Below are positions 42,796 through 51,958 of a stretch of DNA of 64,000 bases, in pieces. Below the pieces are notes generated by a model. It was given only the letters and a program-made list of their open reading frames with translations, had not been told where the DNA came from and did no database searches. The translations under genes and the position numbers were made by a program. Location: the NCBI GenBank assembly GCA_964430375.1, contig CAYSEZ010000001.1, forward strand, positions 1 through 64,000, in the 5' to 3' direction. Numbering within the stretch: position 1 is the first letter of the stretch; each line of letters opens with the position of its first letter. The DNA is from HGM10836 sp964430375. GTDB lineage: Bacteria; Bacillota_I; Bacilli_A; RF39; UBA660.

Positions 42796-44586
42796 CTACT
42801 CATAATATACTTTTTTAAATTCATCTAGTGTTTCTCTAAACATATCTAATGCCTTATCTATTGTATCATCATTTACTATATCTATGCCAATATTTTTTAA
42901 AATATCTAAAGAATATGTTTTTCCTCCACTTTCTAAAAACTCTAAATAATTTTCTAAAGCATTTTCTTTATTTTCTAATATATCACTAACTATGCGACAC
43001 GCAATTGATATACCTGTAGAGTATTTATATACATAGAAACTATTATAAAAATGTGATATTCTAGCCCATTCTAGTTTAATTAAATCATCACTTATTATAT
43101 CGTTTCCATAATATTTTTTATTTAATGAAAGATAAATATCAGAGAATAATTCAAGAGTAAGTATTTCTCCTTCTTCTTCTTTTTCATGTATTATTTTTTC
43201 AAATTCTGCGAACATTGTTTGTCTAATAAGAGTTGTTCTAAAATCTTCAAGTAAGTTATTTAAGAAAAATAATTTTTCTTCTTTTGTTTTACTTATTTTA
43301 TACATATATTTATTTAATAATATTTCATTTACTGTTGATGCTATTTCTGCTAGAAAGATAGTATATGATGAGTCTTGATAATCGCGTGCTTTATGAGAAT
43401 AATAACTATGCATAGAGTGTCCTAATTCGTGAGCAAGTGTTGATACACTATAAAAATCATCTTCATAGTTTAATAATATATATGGAAGTGTATCATAAGA
43501 TCCCCATGAATAGGCTCCTCCTCTTTTGTTTTTATTATTATATACATCTATACAGTTACTATCTATTATATTAGTTAAATCTTTAATATAATTTTCACCT
43601 AATGGTTTTAATGCTTCTTTTATAATATTAACTGCTTCTTCATAAGTATATTTTCTATCTATATCTTTAACAAGTGGTACATATATATCATACATATGAA
43701 GTTCATCTACTTTAAGTATATCTTTTCTTAGTTTTATATAATCATAAACTATATCTAAATTATTATTTACTTTTTCTATTAAATTATCATATAACTTAGT
43801 AGGTATATTATCAGAAAATAAACTCATTTCTAAAGAGTTTTTATAATTTCTAACTTTTGCAATTAAATTATCAGTAGTAACACTTCCTTTTAAAGTACTT
43901 GCATATACATGTTTTAAATTATCATAAGAAGTATAAAAATTAGTAAATGCTTCTTCTCTTATTTTTCTATTATTATTTTTTAAATATTTAGAATAATTAC
44001 TTGATGTAAGAGGCATTAAATTACCATTTTCATCATGAATACTTTCAAATTTTATATCTACATCATCTAACATATCAAATGTATCTGATGATAAAGAAAA
44101 TACTTCACCCATCTTTGATAATAATTCTTCTTCTTTTAATGATAAAGCGTGCTCTTTATCTCTAAATATTTCTTCATAAGTAAAATGATATTTTTTTAAT
44201 AATTCATTTTCTTTTTCAAAGTTTTCTATATCTTTAAACTCACCTTTTAAAAGTTCAGGAATAAAAAAGGCTGTTTTATATGATACTTCATCAGATAATT
44301 TACTTATTTTATCACTTAATACTTTATTTTTAGATATAGCCATATCTTCATGATGTTTCATAGTGCTGTAGACTATTAATTTTTCAAGTATTCTTACTAC
44401 TTCATAATATTTAGAAGTTGCATTATATAAATTAGTGCTGGTAGTAAGTAATTTATCTTTATATTTTTCTACTTTTTTTACTTCTTCTTTTACTTTTTTT
44501 ATATCAGAGTTTATTTCTTTATCATCTTTATATATTTTAGTTAAATCCCATTTATAATTGTTATCAATTTCTATTCTATCTTTCAT
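42796..44586 (-). CDS. pepF: Oligoendopeptidase F (M3 family)
   Basis: A 596-residue cytoplasmic zinc peptidase that cuts short peptides. The HExxH motif is visible in LAHELGHSMHSYYSHKARD, with a downstream Glu in FLAEIASTVNEILL as third ligand, and GVGISIACRI-like residues near the end (YKYSTGISIACRIVSDI). Length is normal for PepF. It lies between dnaK and dnaJ, an unusual place, separated from dnaK by a strong hairpin (44607-44632). Co-expression with chaperones would tie peptide turnover to heat shock. Confidence 0.96.
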   Translation of the reverse strand: MKDRIEIDNNYKWDLTKIYKDDKEINSDIKKVKEEVKKVEKYKDKLLTTSTNLYNATSKYYEVVRILEKLIVYSTMKHHEDMAISKNKVLSDKISKLSDEVSYKTAFFIPELLKGEFKDIENFEKENELLKKYHFTYEEIFRDKEHALSLKEEELLSKMGEVFSLSSDTFDMLDDVDIKFESIHDENGNLMPLTSSNYSKYLKNNNRKIREEAFTNFYTSYDNLKHVYASTLKGSVTTDNLIAKVRNYKNSLEMSLFSDNIPTKLYDNLIEKVNNNLDIVYDYIKLRKDILKVDELHMYDIYVPLVKDIDRKYTYEEAVNIIKEALKPLGENYIKDLTNIIDSNCIDVYNNKNKRGGAYSWGSYDTLPYILLNYEDDFYSVSTLAHELGHSMHSYYSHKARDYQDSSYTIFLAEIASTVNEILLNKYMYKISKTKEEKLFFLNNLLEDFRTTLIRQTMFAEFEKIIHEKEEEGEILTLELFSDIYLSLNKKYYGNDIISDDLIKLEWARISHFYNSFYVYKYSTGISIACRIVSDILENKENALENYLEFLESGGKTYSLDILKNIGIDIVNDDTIDKALDMFRETLDEFKKVYYE

Positions 44587-44606
44587 TTATCCTCCATATC
44601 TAAATA

Positions 44607-44632
44607 TAGTATGCACTAAAAAGTGCATACTA
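44607..44632 (-). promoter_or_regulatory. Intercistronic hairpin between dnaK and pepF
   Basis: Perfect 11-base arms TAGTATGCACT/AGTGCATACTA (44607-44617, 44622-44632) with a 4-base loop and no T tract. It lies in the 51-base gap just past the dnaK stop. Because no T run follows it is more likely an mRNA processing or 3'-end stabilising structure than a terminator; a partial attenuator remains possible. Confidence 0.6.
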
Positions 44633-44637
44633 CTAAA

Positions 44638-46434
44638 TTATTTTTCTTCAAATTCTGCTTCTTTTACTGTTTCTTCACCATTAGATGTTTCTTCTTCTTT
44701 TGGAGCATTTTGTTCATATACTTTAGCTGCTAGTGCATAAGCTGTTTCTTTTAATTCATCAGTTTTCTTTTTAATTTCTTCGATATCATTTTTATCAAGT
44801 GCTTCTTTTAAAGATTTAATTTTTTCTTCTGCTTCTGCTTTTTGTTTAGAATCTGCTTTATCACCTAAATCTTTAATTGCTTTTTCAGTACTAAAGATCA
44901 TTTGTTCTGCATCATTTTTAGCGTCTGCTTCTGCTTTTTTCTTTTCATCTGCTTCACGGTTTGCTTCAGCTTCTTTCATCATTCTATCAATTTCTTCTTC
45001 AGAAAGTGATGTATTTGATGTAATTGTAATTGATTGTTCTTTATTTGTACCTAAATCTTTAGCAGTTACATTAACTATTCCGTTTGCATCTATATCAAAT
45101 TTAACTTCGATTTGTGGTACTCCACGTGGTGCTGGTGGAATATTTGTAAGAGCAAATCTACCTAATGTTTTATTATCCATAGCCATTGGTCTTTCACCTT
45201 GAAGTACGTGGATATCTACAGCAGGTTGATTATCTGCAGCAGTACTAAACACTTGACTCTTACTTGTTGGAATTGTTGTATTTCTAGGTATTAATACAGT
45301 CATTACATTTCCAAGTGTTTCAATACCTAGTGATAGAGGTGTTACATCTAGTAATACGATATCATTAACATCACCAGTTAAAACTCCGCCTTGAATTGCT
45401 GCACCCATTGAAACTACTTCATCTGGGTTAACACTCTTATTAGGTTCTTTTCCTAGTTCTTTCTTAATTAATTCTTGAACCATTGGAATACGAGTTGATC
45501 CACCAACCAAAATTACTTGATCAATATCTTCTTTCTTTAATTTAGCATCTTTTAATGCATTTCTAACTGGAGTAAGTGTTGAATCTACTAAATCTCTAAT
45601 TAAATCTTCAAATTTAGCACGAGTTAAACTCATATCTAAATGAAGTGGTCCAGATTCTCCTTGAGTTATAAATGGACAAGATATTTGAGTAGTAGTTACT
45701 CCAGATAAATCTTTTTTAGCTTTTTCTGCAGCTTCTTTAAGTCTTTGCATTGCCATTTTATCTTTAGATAAGTCAATACCATTTTCTTTCTTAAATGTAT
45801 CTACTAGGTATTTAATAATTAATTCATCAAAATCATCTCCACCTAGTTTATTATTACCCGCAGTTGCTTTAACTTCAAATACACCTTCACCTAGTTCTAG
45901 AATAGATACATCAAATGTACCTCCACCTAAATCATAAACTAAAATAGTTTGCATTTTTTCTTGTTTATCAAGTCCATATGCTAGTGCTGCAGCAGTAGGT
46001 TCATTAATTATTCTTTCTACTTCAAGTCCTGCGATTTTACCTGCATTTTTAGTTGCTTGTCTTTGTGCATCATTAAAGTATGCTGGAACAGTAATAACTG
46101 CTTTTGTAACTTTTTCTCCTAAATATGCTTCTGCACTTTCTTTTAAGTTACCAAGAATCATTGCACTTACTTCTTCTGGTGTATATTTTTTACCATCAAG
46201 TTCTACTTTTTCAGAAGTACCCATTAATCTTTTAATACTACGAACAGTATTAGGGTTTGTTTCTGCTTGACGTTTTGCAACATCACCTACTAATTTTTCT
46301 CCATTTTTAAATGCTACAATAGATGGAGTTGTTCTATTTCCTTCTTTATTTGGGATTACTTTAGCTTCCCCTGCTTCTAATACAGAAACACAACTATTTG
46401 TGGTTCCTAAGTCAATACCTATTATTTTACTCAT
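44638..46434 (-). CDS. dnaK: Chaperone DnaK (Hsp70)
   Basis: ATP-driven chaperone. The 598-residue protein starts MSKIIGIDLGTTNSCVSVLE, has INEPTAAALAYGLD and LVYDLGGGTFDVSILELG of the ATPase domain, RIPMVQELI and a C-terminal substrate-binding and lid region ending in an acidic tail. ATG 46434 is chosen (AAGGA upstream); a longer start at 46443 is less likely. The first codons overlap the preceding small ORF by 8 bases. Confidence 0.98.
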   Translation of the reverse strand: MSKIIGIDLGTTNSCVSVLEAGEAKVIPNKEGNRTTPSIVAFKNGEKLVGDVAKRQAETNPNTVRSIKRLMGTSEKVELDGKKYTPEEVSAMILGNLKESAEAYLGEKVTKAVITVPAYFNDAQRQATKNAGKIAGLEVERIINEPTAAALAYGLDKQEKMQTILVYDLGGGTFDVSILELGEGVFEVKATAGNNKLGGDDFDELIIKYLVDTFKKENGIDLSKDKMAMQRLKEAAEKAKKDLSGVTTTQISCPFITQGESGPLHLDMSLTRAKFEDLIRDLVDSTLTPVRNALKDAKLKKEDIDQVILVGGSTRIPMVQELIKKELGKEPNKSVNPDEVVSMGAAIQGGVLTGDVNDIVLLDVTPLSLGIETLGNVMTVLIPRNTTIPTSKSQVFSTAADNQPAVDIHVLQGERPMAMDNKTLGRFALTNIPPAPRGVPQIEVKFDIDANGIVNVTAKDLGTNKEQSITITSNTSLSEEEIDRMMKEAEANREADEKKKAEADAKNDAEQMIFSTEKAIKDLGDKADSKQKAEAEEKIKSLKEALDKNDIEEIKKKTDELKETAYALAAKVYEQNAPKEEETSNGEETVKEAEFEEK

Positions 46435-46741
46435 ATAAATCATTTCCTTTCTTATTTTCTTTTCTTAAGACTAACACTTTTCGTGCATCTTCTTTTATAT
46501 AGGTTTGTTTTTCTATAGATAATTTTTTAAACTCTTCAAATGTTAAATTATCTATTAAATCATATATTTCTTCATAAGTTAATCCTTCATTTAACCATTT
46601 TATTATCATTAAATATAATTTAATTTGGCAAGAATTAACCTCTTCATCAAAAGAATATATATCATAATCATCTATATTACTATAGGGATGATTCCCTGAT
46701 AGCATAGATCCTAGCATCATTAAATTAGTTATCTTTTTCAT
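46427..46741 (-). CDS. Small ORF between grpE and dnaK, unknown function
   Basis: Not recognised. About 104 residues: a short hydrophobic Met-rich start (MKKITNLMMLGSMLSG), then an acidic helical domain (IIKWLNEGLTYEEIYDLIDN) and a basic tail. It overlaps grpE by 17 bases and dnaK by 8, so it is embedded in the translationally coupled heat-shock operon. The start could be the ATG at 46741 or a slightly earlier TTG. No such gene belongs to the standard hrcA-grpE-dnaK order. Confidence 0.75.
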   Translation of the reverse strand: MKKITNLMMLGSMLSGNHPYSNIDDYDIYSFDEEVNSCQIKLYLMIIKWLNEGLTYEEIYDLIDNLTFEEFKKLSIEKQTYIKEDARKVLVLRKENKKGNDLYE

Positions 46742-47240
46742 TAACAACCACCATACTAGGCCTAATAACCTTATCTTTATATGTATATCCTTTTGTAACT
46801 ACATTTAAAACTATTCCATTATCTTTAGTTTCATCTTTAATAGTAGTTACAGCGTGATGTACATTAGGATTAAACTCTTTATCTAATGCTTCTATTTCTT
46901 TTACTTCTAAAGAGTCTAATATTTCTTTTAAATTTTTATAAATAAGATTAAAACCTTCTAGAAAACTTTTTTGTTCTTCACTTAAATTATTTTTCATACT
47001 AAGTGCTCTTTCAAAGTTATCTATTACTAATAATAATTTTAAAATAACATCCTCATTAGCATATTTCATAATTTTACTAGTTTCTTCATCTTTTCTTTTA
47101 CGATAGTTTATAAGTTCAGCCTTACATCTTAGCACTTCTTCTTCAAGTGATTTATTTTTTTCAAGTAAGTTTTCTACTTCTTTACTTTTTTTCTTTTTTT
47201 CTTTTACAGGCTTTTCTTCTTTTTTTATTTCTTCTTCCAT
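46725..47240 (-). CDS. grpE: Nucleotide exchange factor GrpE
   Basis: Releases ADP from DnaK. The 171-residue protein has a Lys/Glu-rich N terminus, a long coiled coil (LLEKNKSLEEEVLRCKAELI then NYRKRKDEE) and the C-terminal beta domain with NPNVHHAV and NVVTKGYTYKDKVIRPSMVV. It begins 4 bases after the hrcA stop. Identification is certain. Confidence 0.96.
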   Translation of the reverse strand: MEEEIKKEEKPVKEKKKKSKEVENLLEKNKSLEEEVLRCKAELINYRKRKDEETSKIMKYANEDVILKLLLVIDNFERALSMKNNLSEEQKSFLEGFNLIYKNLKEILDSLEVKEIEALDKEFNPNVHHAVTTIKDETKDNGIVLNVVTKGYTYKDKVIRPSMVVVNEKDN

Positions 47241-47244
47241 TTTA

Positions 47245-48237
47245 TCACCTATTTTTTTCTATATTCTTCTTTATATAATCTAGCATACTAACTACTCTAC
47301 TATATTCCATTCTTTTTGGTCCTATTATTGCAATAGTACCTTCTTCACCACTTGTTTTATATTTAGTTTTAATTACTGTTACATCATCATCTAAATTAGT
47401 TTCTTTTCCTATATAGATATTTATATCATTATCATTTTCTTCAATACTAGAGATAACATCTTTATCATCTAATTTATTAAATAAATTTTTAATCTTTTCT
47501 ATATTATTAAATTCAGGTTGATTTAACATATTATTTTTACCTACGAAAGATACATCACTTTTTTTAGTAAAATCACTAAATACATCATAAAAGGCATTAT
47601 ATATTATTTCGTGTTGAGTTACATATTGATTAATAATTGGTTTAATTTCAAACTCTAGTTTTCTATTTATTTCATCAATTGGAGTACCCACTAGAAGTTT
47701 ATTAATTAATTCAACTGCTTTTTGGACATCTTCTAGTAAGATATTTTCTACTAAAATATTTTTATGCTCAACGTGACCTTTATCAGTAATTATTATAGCA
47801 AGCATTCTAGAATCAGATAGAGGCATAACTTCTACTTTTTTTAGTTTATTTTCATTAGATTTAGAACCTAATACTACTGAAGTATAATTAGTTATTTCTG
47901 CGATAATTTCTAAACTTTTCTTTAAATAATCATTTAATTCTAATTTATTATTATTACATATTATTTGAAGTTTTAATAAATCATCACCATTCATCTTTTT
48001 AGGTTCCATTAAATTATCTACATAATAACGATATCCTTGTTCACTAGGAACTCTACCAGATGATATATGGGTTTTTTCTAAATAACCTAATTCTTCAAGA
48101 TAAGCCATTTCATTACGAACTGTTGCACTAGAACAATTTAATTTTTCACATATTCCTTTGGATCCGACAGGATTTATGCTTTTTACATATTCTTTTACAA
48201 TAAGTTCTAGGATCGCTTCTTGTCTTGTCGTTAACAT
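47245..48237 (-). CDS. hrcA: Heat-inducible transcription repressor HrcA
   Basis: Represses class I heat-shock genes by binding CIRCE; GroE helps keep it folded. The 330-residue protein starts at ATG 48237 (MLTTRQEAILELIVKEYV) behind AAAGGAGG; a longer start at 48255 would lie inside the CIRCE element. A winged helix (about 1-75, CSSATVRNEMAYLEELGYLE) precedes the GAF-like and dimerisation parts. First gene of hrcA-grpE-ORF-dnaK-pepF-dnaJ; it should autorepress through 48249-48275. Confidence 0.97.
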   Translation of the reverse strand: MLTTRQEAILELIVKEYVKSINPVGSKGICEKLNCSSATVRNEMAYLEELGYLEKTHISSGRVPSEQGYRYYVDNLMEPKKMNGDDLLKLQIICNNNKLELNDYLKKSLEIIAEITNYTSVVLGSKSNENKLKKVEVMPLSDSRMLAIIITDKGHVEHKNILVENILLEDVQKAVELINKLLVGTPIDEINRKLEFEIKPIINQYVTQHEIIYNAFYDVFSDFTKKSDVSFVGKNNMLNQPEFNNIEKIKNLFNKLDDKDVISSIEENDNDINIYIGKETNLDDDVTVIKTKYKTSGEEGTIAIIGPKRMEYSRVVSMLDYIKKNIEKNR

Positions 48238-48248
48238 ATTCGCCTCCT

Positions 48249-48275
48249 TTAGCACTCCTTTTTCTCTAGTGCTAA
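48249..48275 (-). promoter_or_regulatory. CIRCE operator for HrcA
   Basis: TTAGCACTC (48249-48257), a 9-base spacer and TAGTGCTAA (48267-48275), matching the CIRCE consensus TTAGCACTC-N9-GAGTGCTAA except for one base. It sits 4 bases downstream of the -10 hexamer at 48280-48285 and overlaps the start of transcription, as expected for HrcA control. Confidence 0.95.
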
Positions 48276-48279
48276 TTCC

Positions 48280-48308
48280 ATTATATAGTTTATGTTAGCA
48301 CTTGTCAA
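48280..48308 (-). promoter_or_regulatory. Heat-shock operon promoter with an extra CIRCE half-site
   Basis: On the minus strand TTGACA (48303-48308), a 17-base spacer and TATAAT (48280-48285), a perfect sigma-A promoter. Inside the spacer, abutting the -35, is a further TTAGCACTT half-site (48295-48303), facing the CIRCE right arm across 19 bases. Confidence 0.82.
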
Positions 48309-48344
48309 TATATAACTGCTAATTTTTTTTATTTTTTTCATCAG

Positions 48345-48378
48345 AAAAAAAGACACTTATTTCAAGTATCTTTTTAAT
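48345..48378 (-). terminator. Terminator of rny
   Basis: On the minus strand AAGATACTT and AAGTGTCTT pair (one G-U) around GAAAT and are followed by T7. It lies just past the rny stop. Confidence 0.65.
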
Positions 48379-48381
48379 TTT

Positions 48382-49935
48382 TTATTTTGCTTCTTCTTGT
48401 GCCCTTGTTTCTCTTATTACAGTTACTTTTATTGTACCAGGATATTGAAGTTCTTTTTCTATTTTTTCTTTTATTTCTCTTGCTATTTTATGAGAAGTTA
48501 TATCATCAACAATTTCTGGTTTTACAAGTACTCTAAGTTCACGTCCTGCTCCTAAAGCATAGCTTTTTTCTACTCCTTTAATATCTTTTGCAATGTTTTC
48601 TAGTTGTTCCATACGTTTTATGTAATTTTCTAATGAATCGTTTCTTGCTCCAGGTCTTGATGCTGAAAGAGAATCTGCAATTTGGACCAAAACTGAAATA
48701 ATACTAGTAGGTTCTGTATCTCCATGATGAGATTCTATTGAGTTAATTACTATGTTATTTTCTTTATATTTTTTAGCTAGTTCTACTCCAATTTCAACAT
48801 GGCTACCTTCTACTTCATGATCTATTGCTTTACCTATGTCATGAAGTAATCCTGCTCTCTTTGCAAGATTTACATTTTGTCCTAGTTCTGCGGCCATTAT
48901 ACCTGCTAGGTGTGCTACTTCAAGAGAATGAGTTAAAGCATTTTGTCCATAACTAGTTCTAAAATGTAGTTTACCTATCATTTCAATTAATTCATTATCC
49001 ATTTTAGTAATACCTAACTCAAAAAGAGCGGAATTACCATATTCAAATATTTTGTTTTTTACATCTTTTACTGTTTTATCATATATTTCTTCAATACGCG
49101 TCGGATGAATTCTTCCATCTTTAACTAAAGTTTCAATAGTTATTTTTGCAATCTCTCTTCGTAATGGATCAAATGATGATATTACTATTGCTTCTGGTGT
49201 ATCATCAATAATTAAATCTACACCTGTAATTGCTTCAATTGTACGAATATTTCTACCTTCTCTACCTATTATTCTACCTTTCATTTCATTGCTAGGAAGT
49301 TCAATAGTAGATACTGTTTGTTCATTTGCTACAAATGAAGAATATTTTTGCATTGATAAAACTAGTAATTCCATTGCTTTTTTATCAGAATTTCTTTTTG
49401 CTTCATCTTCTTTTTCTTTAATATAAGAACTTATTTCAAAAGAAATTTCTTCTTCTACTTGTTTCATTATTAATTCTTTTGCTGTTTCTTTATCAAGTCC
49501 ACTTATTTTTGATAGAACTTCAATTTGTTCTTCTTTTAAGCGTTCCATTTCAACTTGATCATCTTGAATCTTTTTACTTTTTTCTTGTAACTTTTCTTCA
49601 CGTTCATCTAGCATTAATTCTCTTTTTTGAAAAGTTTCATCTCTCTTATCCATATTTTTTTCTCTTTGAATAAGACGATTTTCTGATTCCTTAAGTTCTA
49701 ACTTTTTTTCTTTTATTTCTTTCTCTGCTTCAAGTTTTAATTTATAAGAATCTTCTTTAGCTTCTAAAATCATAGATTTTTTTTGTTTTTCAATATCTTT
49801 TTTTGATTGTTCTGCTAAAAGGTTTACTTTTTTAAGTGCAGTATTTGCTTTAAAATGATTAATTACTACCGTTAAACCAATTCCTACTGCTAATCCAATT
49901 ATGACAAGTAAAATGGAGATTAAAATTTCATTCAT
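48382..49935 (-). CDS. rny: Ribonuclease Y
   Basis: Membrane-anchored endoribonuclease that starts mRNA decay. The 517-residue protein has one N-terminal helix (about 4-25), a long charged coiled coil (about 30-200), a KH domain (MKGRIIGREGRNIRTIE) and an HD domain (LLHDIGKAIDHE, HLAGIMAAELG). Length is normal. It has its own promoter (49985-50013) and terminator. Confidence 0.97.
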   Translation of the reverse strand: MNEILISILLVIIGLAVGIGLTVVINHFKANTALKKVNLLAEQSKKDIEKQKKSMILEAKEDSYKLKLEAEKEIKEKKLELKESENRLIQREKNMDKRDETFQKRELMLDEREEKLQEKSKKIQDDQVEMERLKEEQIEVLSKISGLDKETAKELIMKQVEEEISFEISSYIKEKEDEAKRNSDKKAMELLVLSMQKYSSFVANEQTVSTIELPSNEMKGRIIGREGRNIRTIEAITGVDLIIDDTPEAIVISSFDPLRREIAKITIETLVKDGRIHPTRIEEIYDKTVKDVKNKIFEYGNSALFELGITKMDNELIEMIGKLHFRTSYGQNALTHSLEVAHLAGIMAAELGQNVNLAKRAGLLHDIGKAIDHEVEGSHVEIGVELAKKYKENNIVINSIESHHGDTEPTSIISVLVQIADSLSASRPGARNDSLENYIKRMEQLENIAKDIKGVEKSYALGAGRELRVLVKPEIVDDITSHKIAREIKEKIEKELQYPGTIKVTVIRETRAQEEAK

Positions 49936-49984
49936 ATATATACCTCCATTTCATATGTTAAATTTTAATATTAACACTATCTTT

Positions 49985-50013
49985 ATTTTAAATTTGTTTT
50001 AATGATATGTCAA
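49985..50013 (-). promoter_or_regulatory. Promoter of rny
   Basis: On the minus strand TTGACA (50008-50013), a 17-base spacer and TAAAAT (49985-49990). Confidence 0.62.
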
Positions 50014-50040
50014 GTAAAATAAACCCTTAAAAAATAAAAT

Positions 50041-50079
50041 AAAAAACTTTCTAGTAAATTTAAACATAGAAAGTTTTTT
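50041..50079 (-). terminator. Terminator of the pseudouridine synthase gene
   Basis: Perfect 13-base arms AAAAAACTTTCTA/TAGAAAGTTTTTT (50041-50053, 50067-50079) with a 13-base loop, just past the stop at 50081. Confidence 0.72.
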
Positions 50080-50080
50080 A

Positions 50081-50800
50081 TTATTTTTTGTTTATCATAC
50101 TATATAATAATTTTACTTCTTTTATAGATAGAGGTCTATACTCTCCACTTTTTAAGCCCTCTATGGTAAGAAATGAGACTTTTTCTCTTTTTAGTTTTAG
50201 TACTTCGTGGTTTACTTTTTCAAACATTTTTTTTACTTGATGGTTTTTACCTTCATGAATAGTTATTTCTACAATACTTGTATCTGTTTTATAATCATAA
50301 TTTTTTATTTTTACTTTTGATTTACTTGTTTTAATATTGTCTATTACTACTCCATTTTTTAATAAATAAAGTTCATTAGGTAAAAGTTTTCCTTTTATTT
50401 TGGCAACATAAACTTTATCTATTTTATTTTTTGGATGAGTCATAAAGTTAGCTAATTCTCCATCATTTGTTAGTAATAAAAGCCCTGTTGTATCGTAATC
50501 TAATCTTCCTACTGGGTATATTCTAGTATTTGTATTAATTAAATCTACAACTGTTTTTCTATTTTTATCATCATCTGTAGTAGATACAACTCCTCTTGGT
50601 TTATTAAGTAAGTAATATTCTTTATTTTCTTTTTCTAATAAAACATCTTCTATTTTTATTTCATCTTTATCACTTACTTTGTAACCTAATTCATTTATTA
50701 CTACATTATTTACTTTTACTTTTCCTTCAAGTATTAGTTTTTCTGCATTTCTTCTAGAGGTATAGCCAGAATTTGCTATTTTCTTTTGTAATCTTTCCAC
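50081..50800 (-). CDS. rRNA pseudouridine synthase, RluB/RsuA family
   Basis: Isomerises uridine to pseudouridine in rRNA. An N-terminal S4 RNA-binding domain (ERLQKKIANSGYTSRRNAEK) precedes the catalytic domain with GRLDYDTTGLLLLTNDGELA, holding the catalytic Asp, and later GKNHQVKKMFE. Family starts are normally MERLQK, so GTG 50800 is preferred, though GTG 50812 would add four residues. About 239 residues. Which rRNA site it modifies cannot be decided from sequence. Confidence 0.93.
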   Translation of the reverse strand: MERLQKKIANSGYTSRRNAEKLILEGKVKVNNVVINELGYKVSDKDEIKIEDVLLEKENKEYYLLNKPRGVVSTTDDDKNRKTVVDLINTNTRIYPVGRLDYDTTGLLLLTNDGELANFMTHPKNKIDKVYVAKIKGKLLPNELYLLKNGVVIDNIKTSKSKVKIKNYDYKTDTSIVEITIHEGKNHQVKKMFEKVNHEVLKLKREKVSFLTIEGLKSGEYRPLSIKEVKLLYSMINKK

Positions 50801-50837
50801 ATCAATCACCACTTAAATTATAAATAATAAAAGTATT

Positions 50838-51899
50838 TTAATCAAGAATTTTATTAAATAAATTTTTTATTTTATCAAATATAGTTAGTTTTTCTTCTTT
50901 TTCTTTTATTTCTATTTTTTTAATTATTTCATCATCTAAATATACATATAAGTAACCTTTTATATTATTTTTAGAGTTTATCATATCTATTTTAGTAGTT
51001 ATTTTATTTTTTTCTTCTTTAGTTAATGGATAGGAAAAAGATTCATCTATATATAATTTGTTATCCTCATCATAGTTTAGTTTAAATGTATCTTTGTTTA
51101 CTATTAAGTAGTTTTTATAATTATTAAATATTTCTTCATATATTTTTATATGTAAATCATAGTCATAAATACTATTAAAAGATGCAATAGTAATATCTAA
51201 ATCATTATTAGAGGCACTAGTTACTAAAACTCTTTTAGCAGAAGGAGTATATCCTGTTTTACCTCCGGTTGATTTATCATACATAGTTAGTATTTTTGTT
51301 TTGTTTGCCCATTCATAAGTTTTTTTATCACTTTTAGAAATATATGTTTTAGTACCTACAATTTTTTTAAAAGTTTCATTTTTATATGCATAAGAGTATA
51401 AAATGGTTAAGTCTCTTGCAGTAGAATAGTTTTTTGTATCATCATCTAATCCAGTTGGATTATTATAGATAGTATCTTCCATACCTAGTTCTTTTGCTTT
51501 TTTGTTCATCATTTTAACAAAGTTTTCTTCTGTTCCTCCGACATATGTTGCAATAGTAGTTGCGGCGTCATTTCCACTTCTTAACATTAAACCATATAAT
51601 AAATCAAGTAATAGCATGCTTTCGTTATATTCTAAGTAAATGTTAGAACCGTACATAGTAAGTATTTCTTCTTTAGCGGTTACTACATTATATAAATTAG
51701 AGTTTTCTATTGCTACAATAGCGGTCATTATCTTTGTAGTGGATGCAATTAGTCTTTTATCATCTATATTTTTAGAGTAAAATATTCTACCAGAATTGAT
51801 ATCTTTTACTGATATTGATTCTGTATTTAAGTTTACTGCTTTTACATTTGGAATAAGTATTAATAGTAATATATTAAATATAATAAGTTTTTTATACAT
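50838..51899 (-). CDS. D-alanyl-D-alanine carboxypeptidase (S11, DacF-like)
   Basis: Trims the terminal D-Ala of wall stem peptides. A 353-residue exported protein with a signal peptide (about 1-21, ending VKA). Active-site motifs are STTK (catalytic Ser in ASTTKIMTAIVAIE), SGN (in LRSGNDAATTIA) and KTG (in GGKTGYT). A C-terminal helix with KIKNLFNKILD may anchor it in the membrane as in DacA/DacF. ATG 51899 is chosen with GGTGA upstream. Confidence 0.94.
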   Translation of the reverse strand: MYKKLIIFNILLLILIPNVKAVNLNTESISVKDINSGRIFYSKNIDDKRLIASTTKIMTAIVAIENSNLYNVVTAKEEILTMYGSNIYLEYNESMLLLDLLYGLMLRSGNDAATTIATYVGGTEENFVKMMNKKAKELGMEDTIYNNPTGLDDDTKNYSTARDLTILYSYAYKNETFKKIVGTKTYISKSDKKTYEWANKTKILTMYDKSTGGKTGYTPSAKRVLVTSASNNDLDITIASFNSIYDYDLHIKIYEEIFNNYKNYLIVNKDTFKLNYDEDNKLYIDESFSYPLTKEEKNKITTKIDMINSKNNIKGYLYVYLDDEIIKKIEIKEKEEKLTIFDKIKNLFNKILD

Positions 51900-51958
51900 A
51901 TTTTTCACCAATTAATTATATGAGAAGAAGTATTGTTTAATACATTGATTATTAATAA

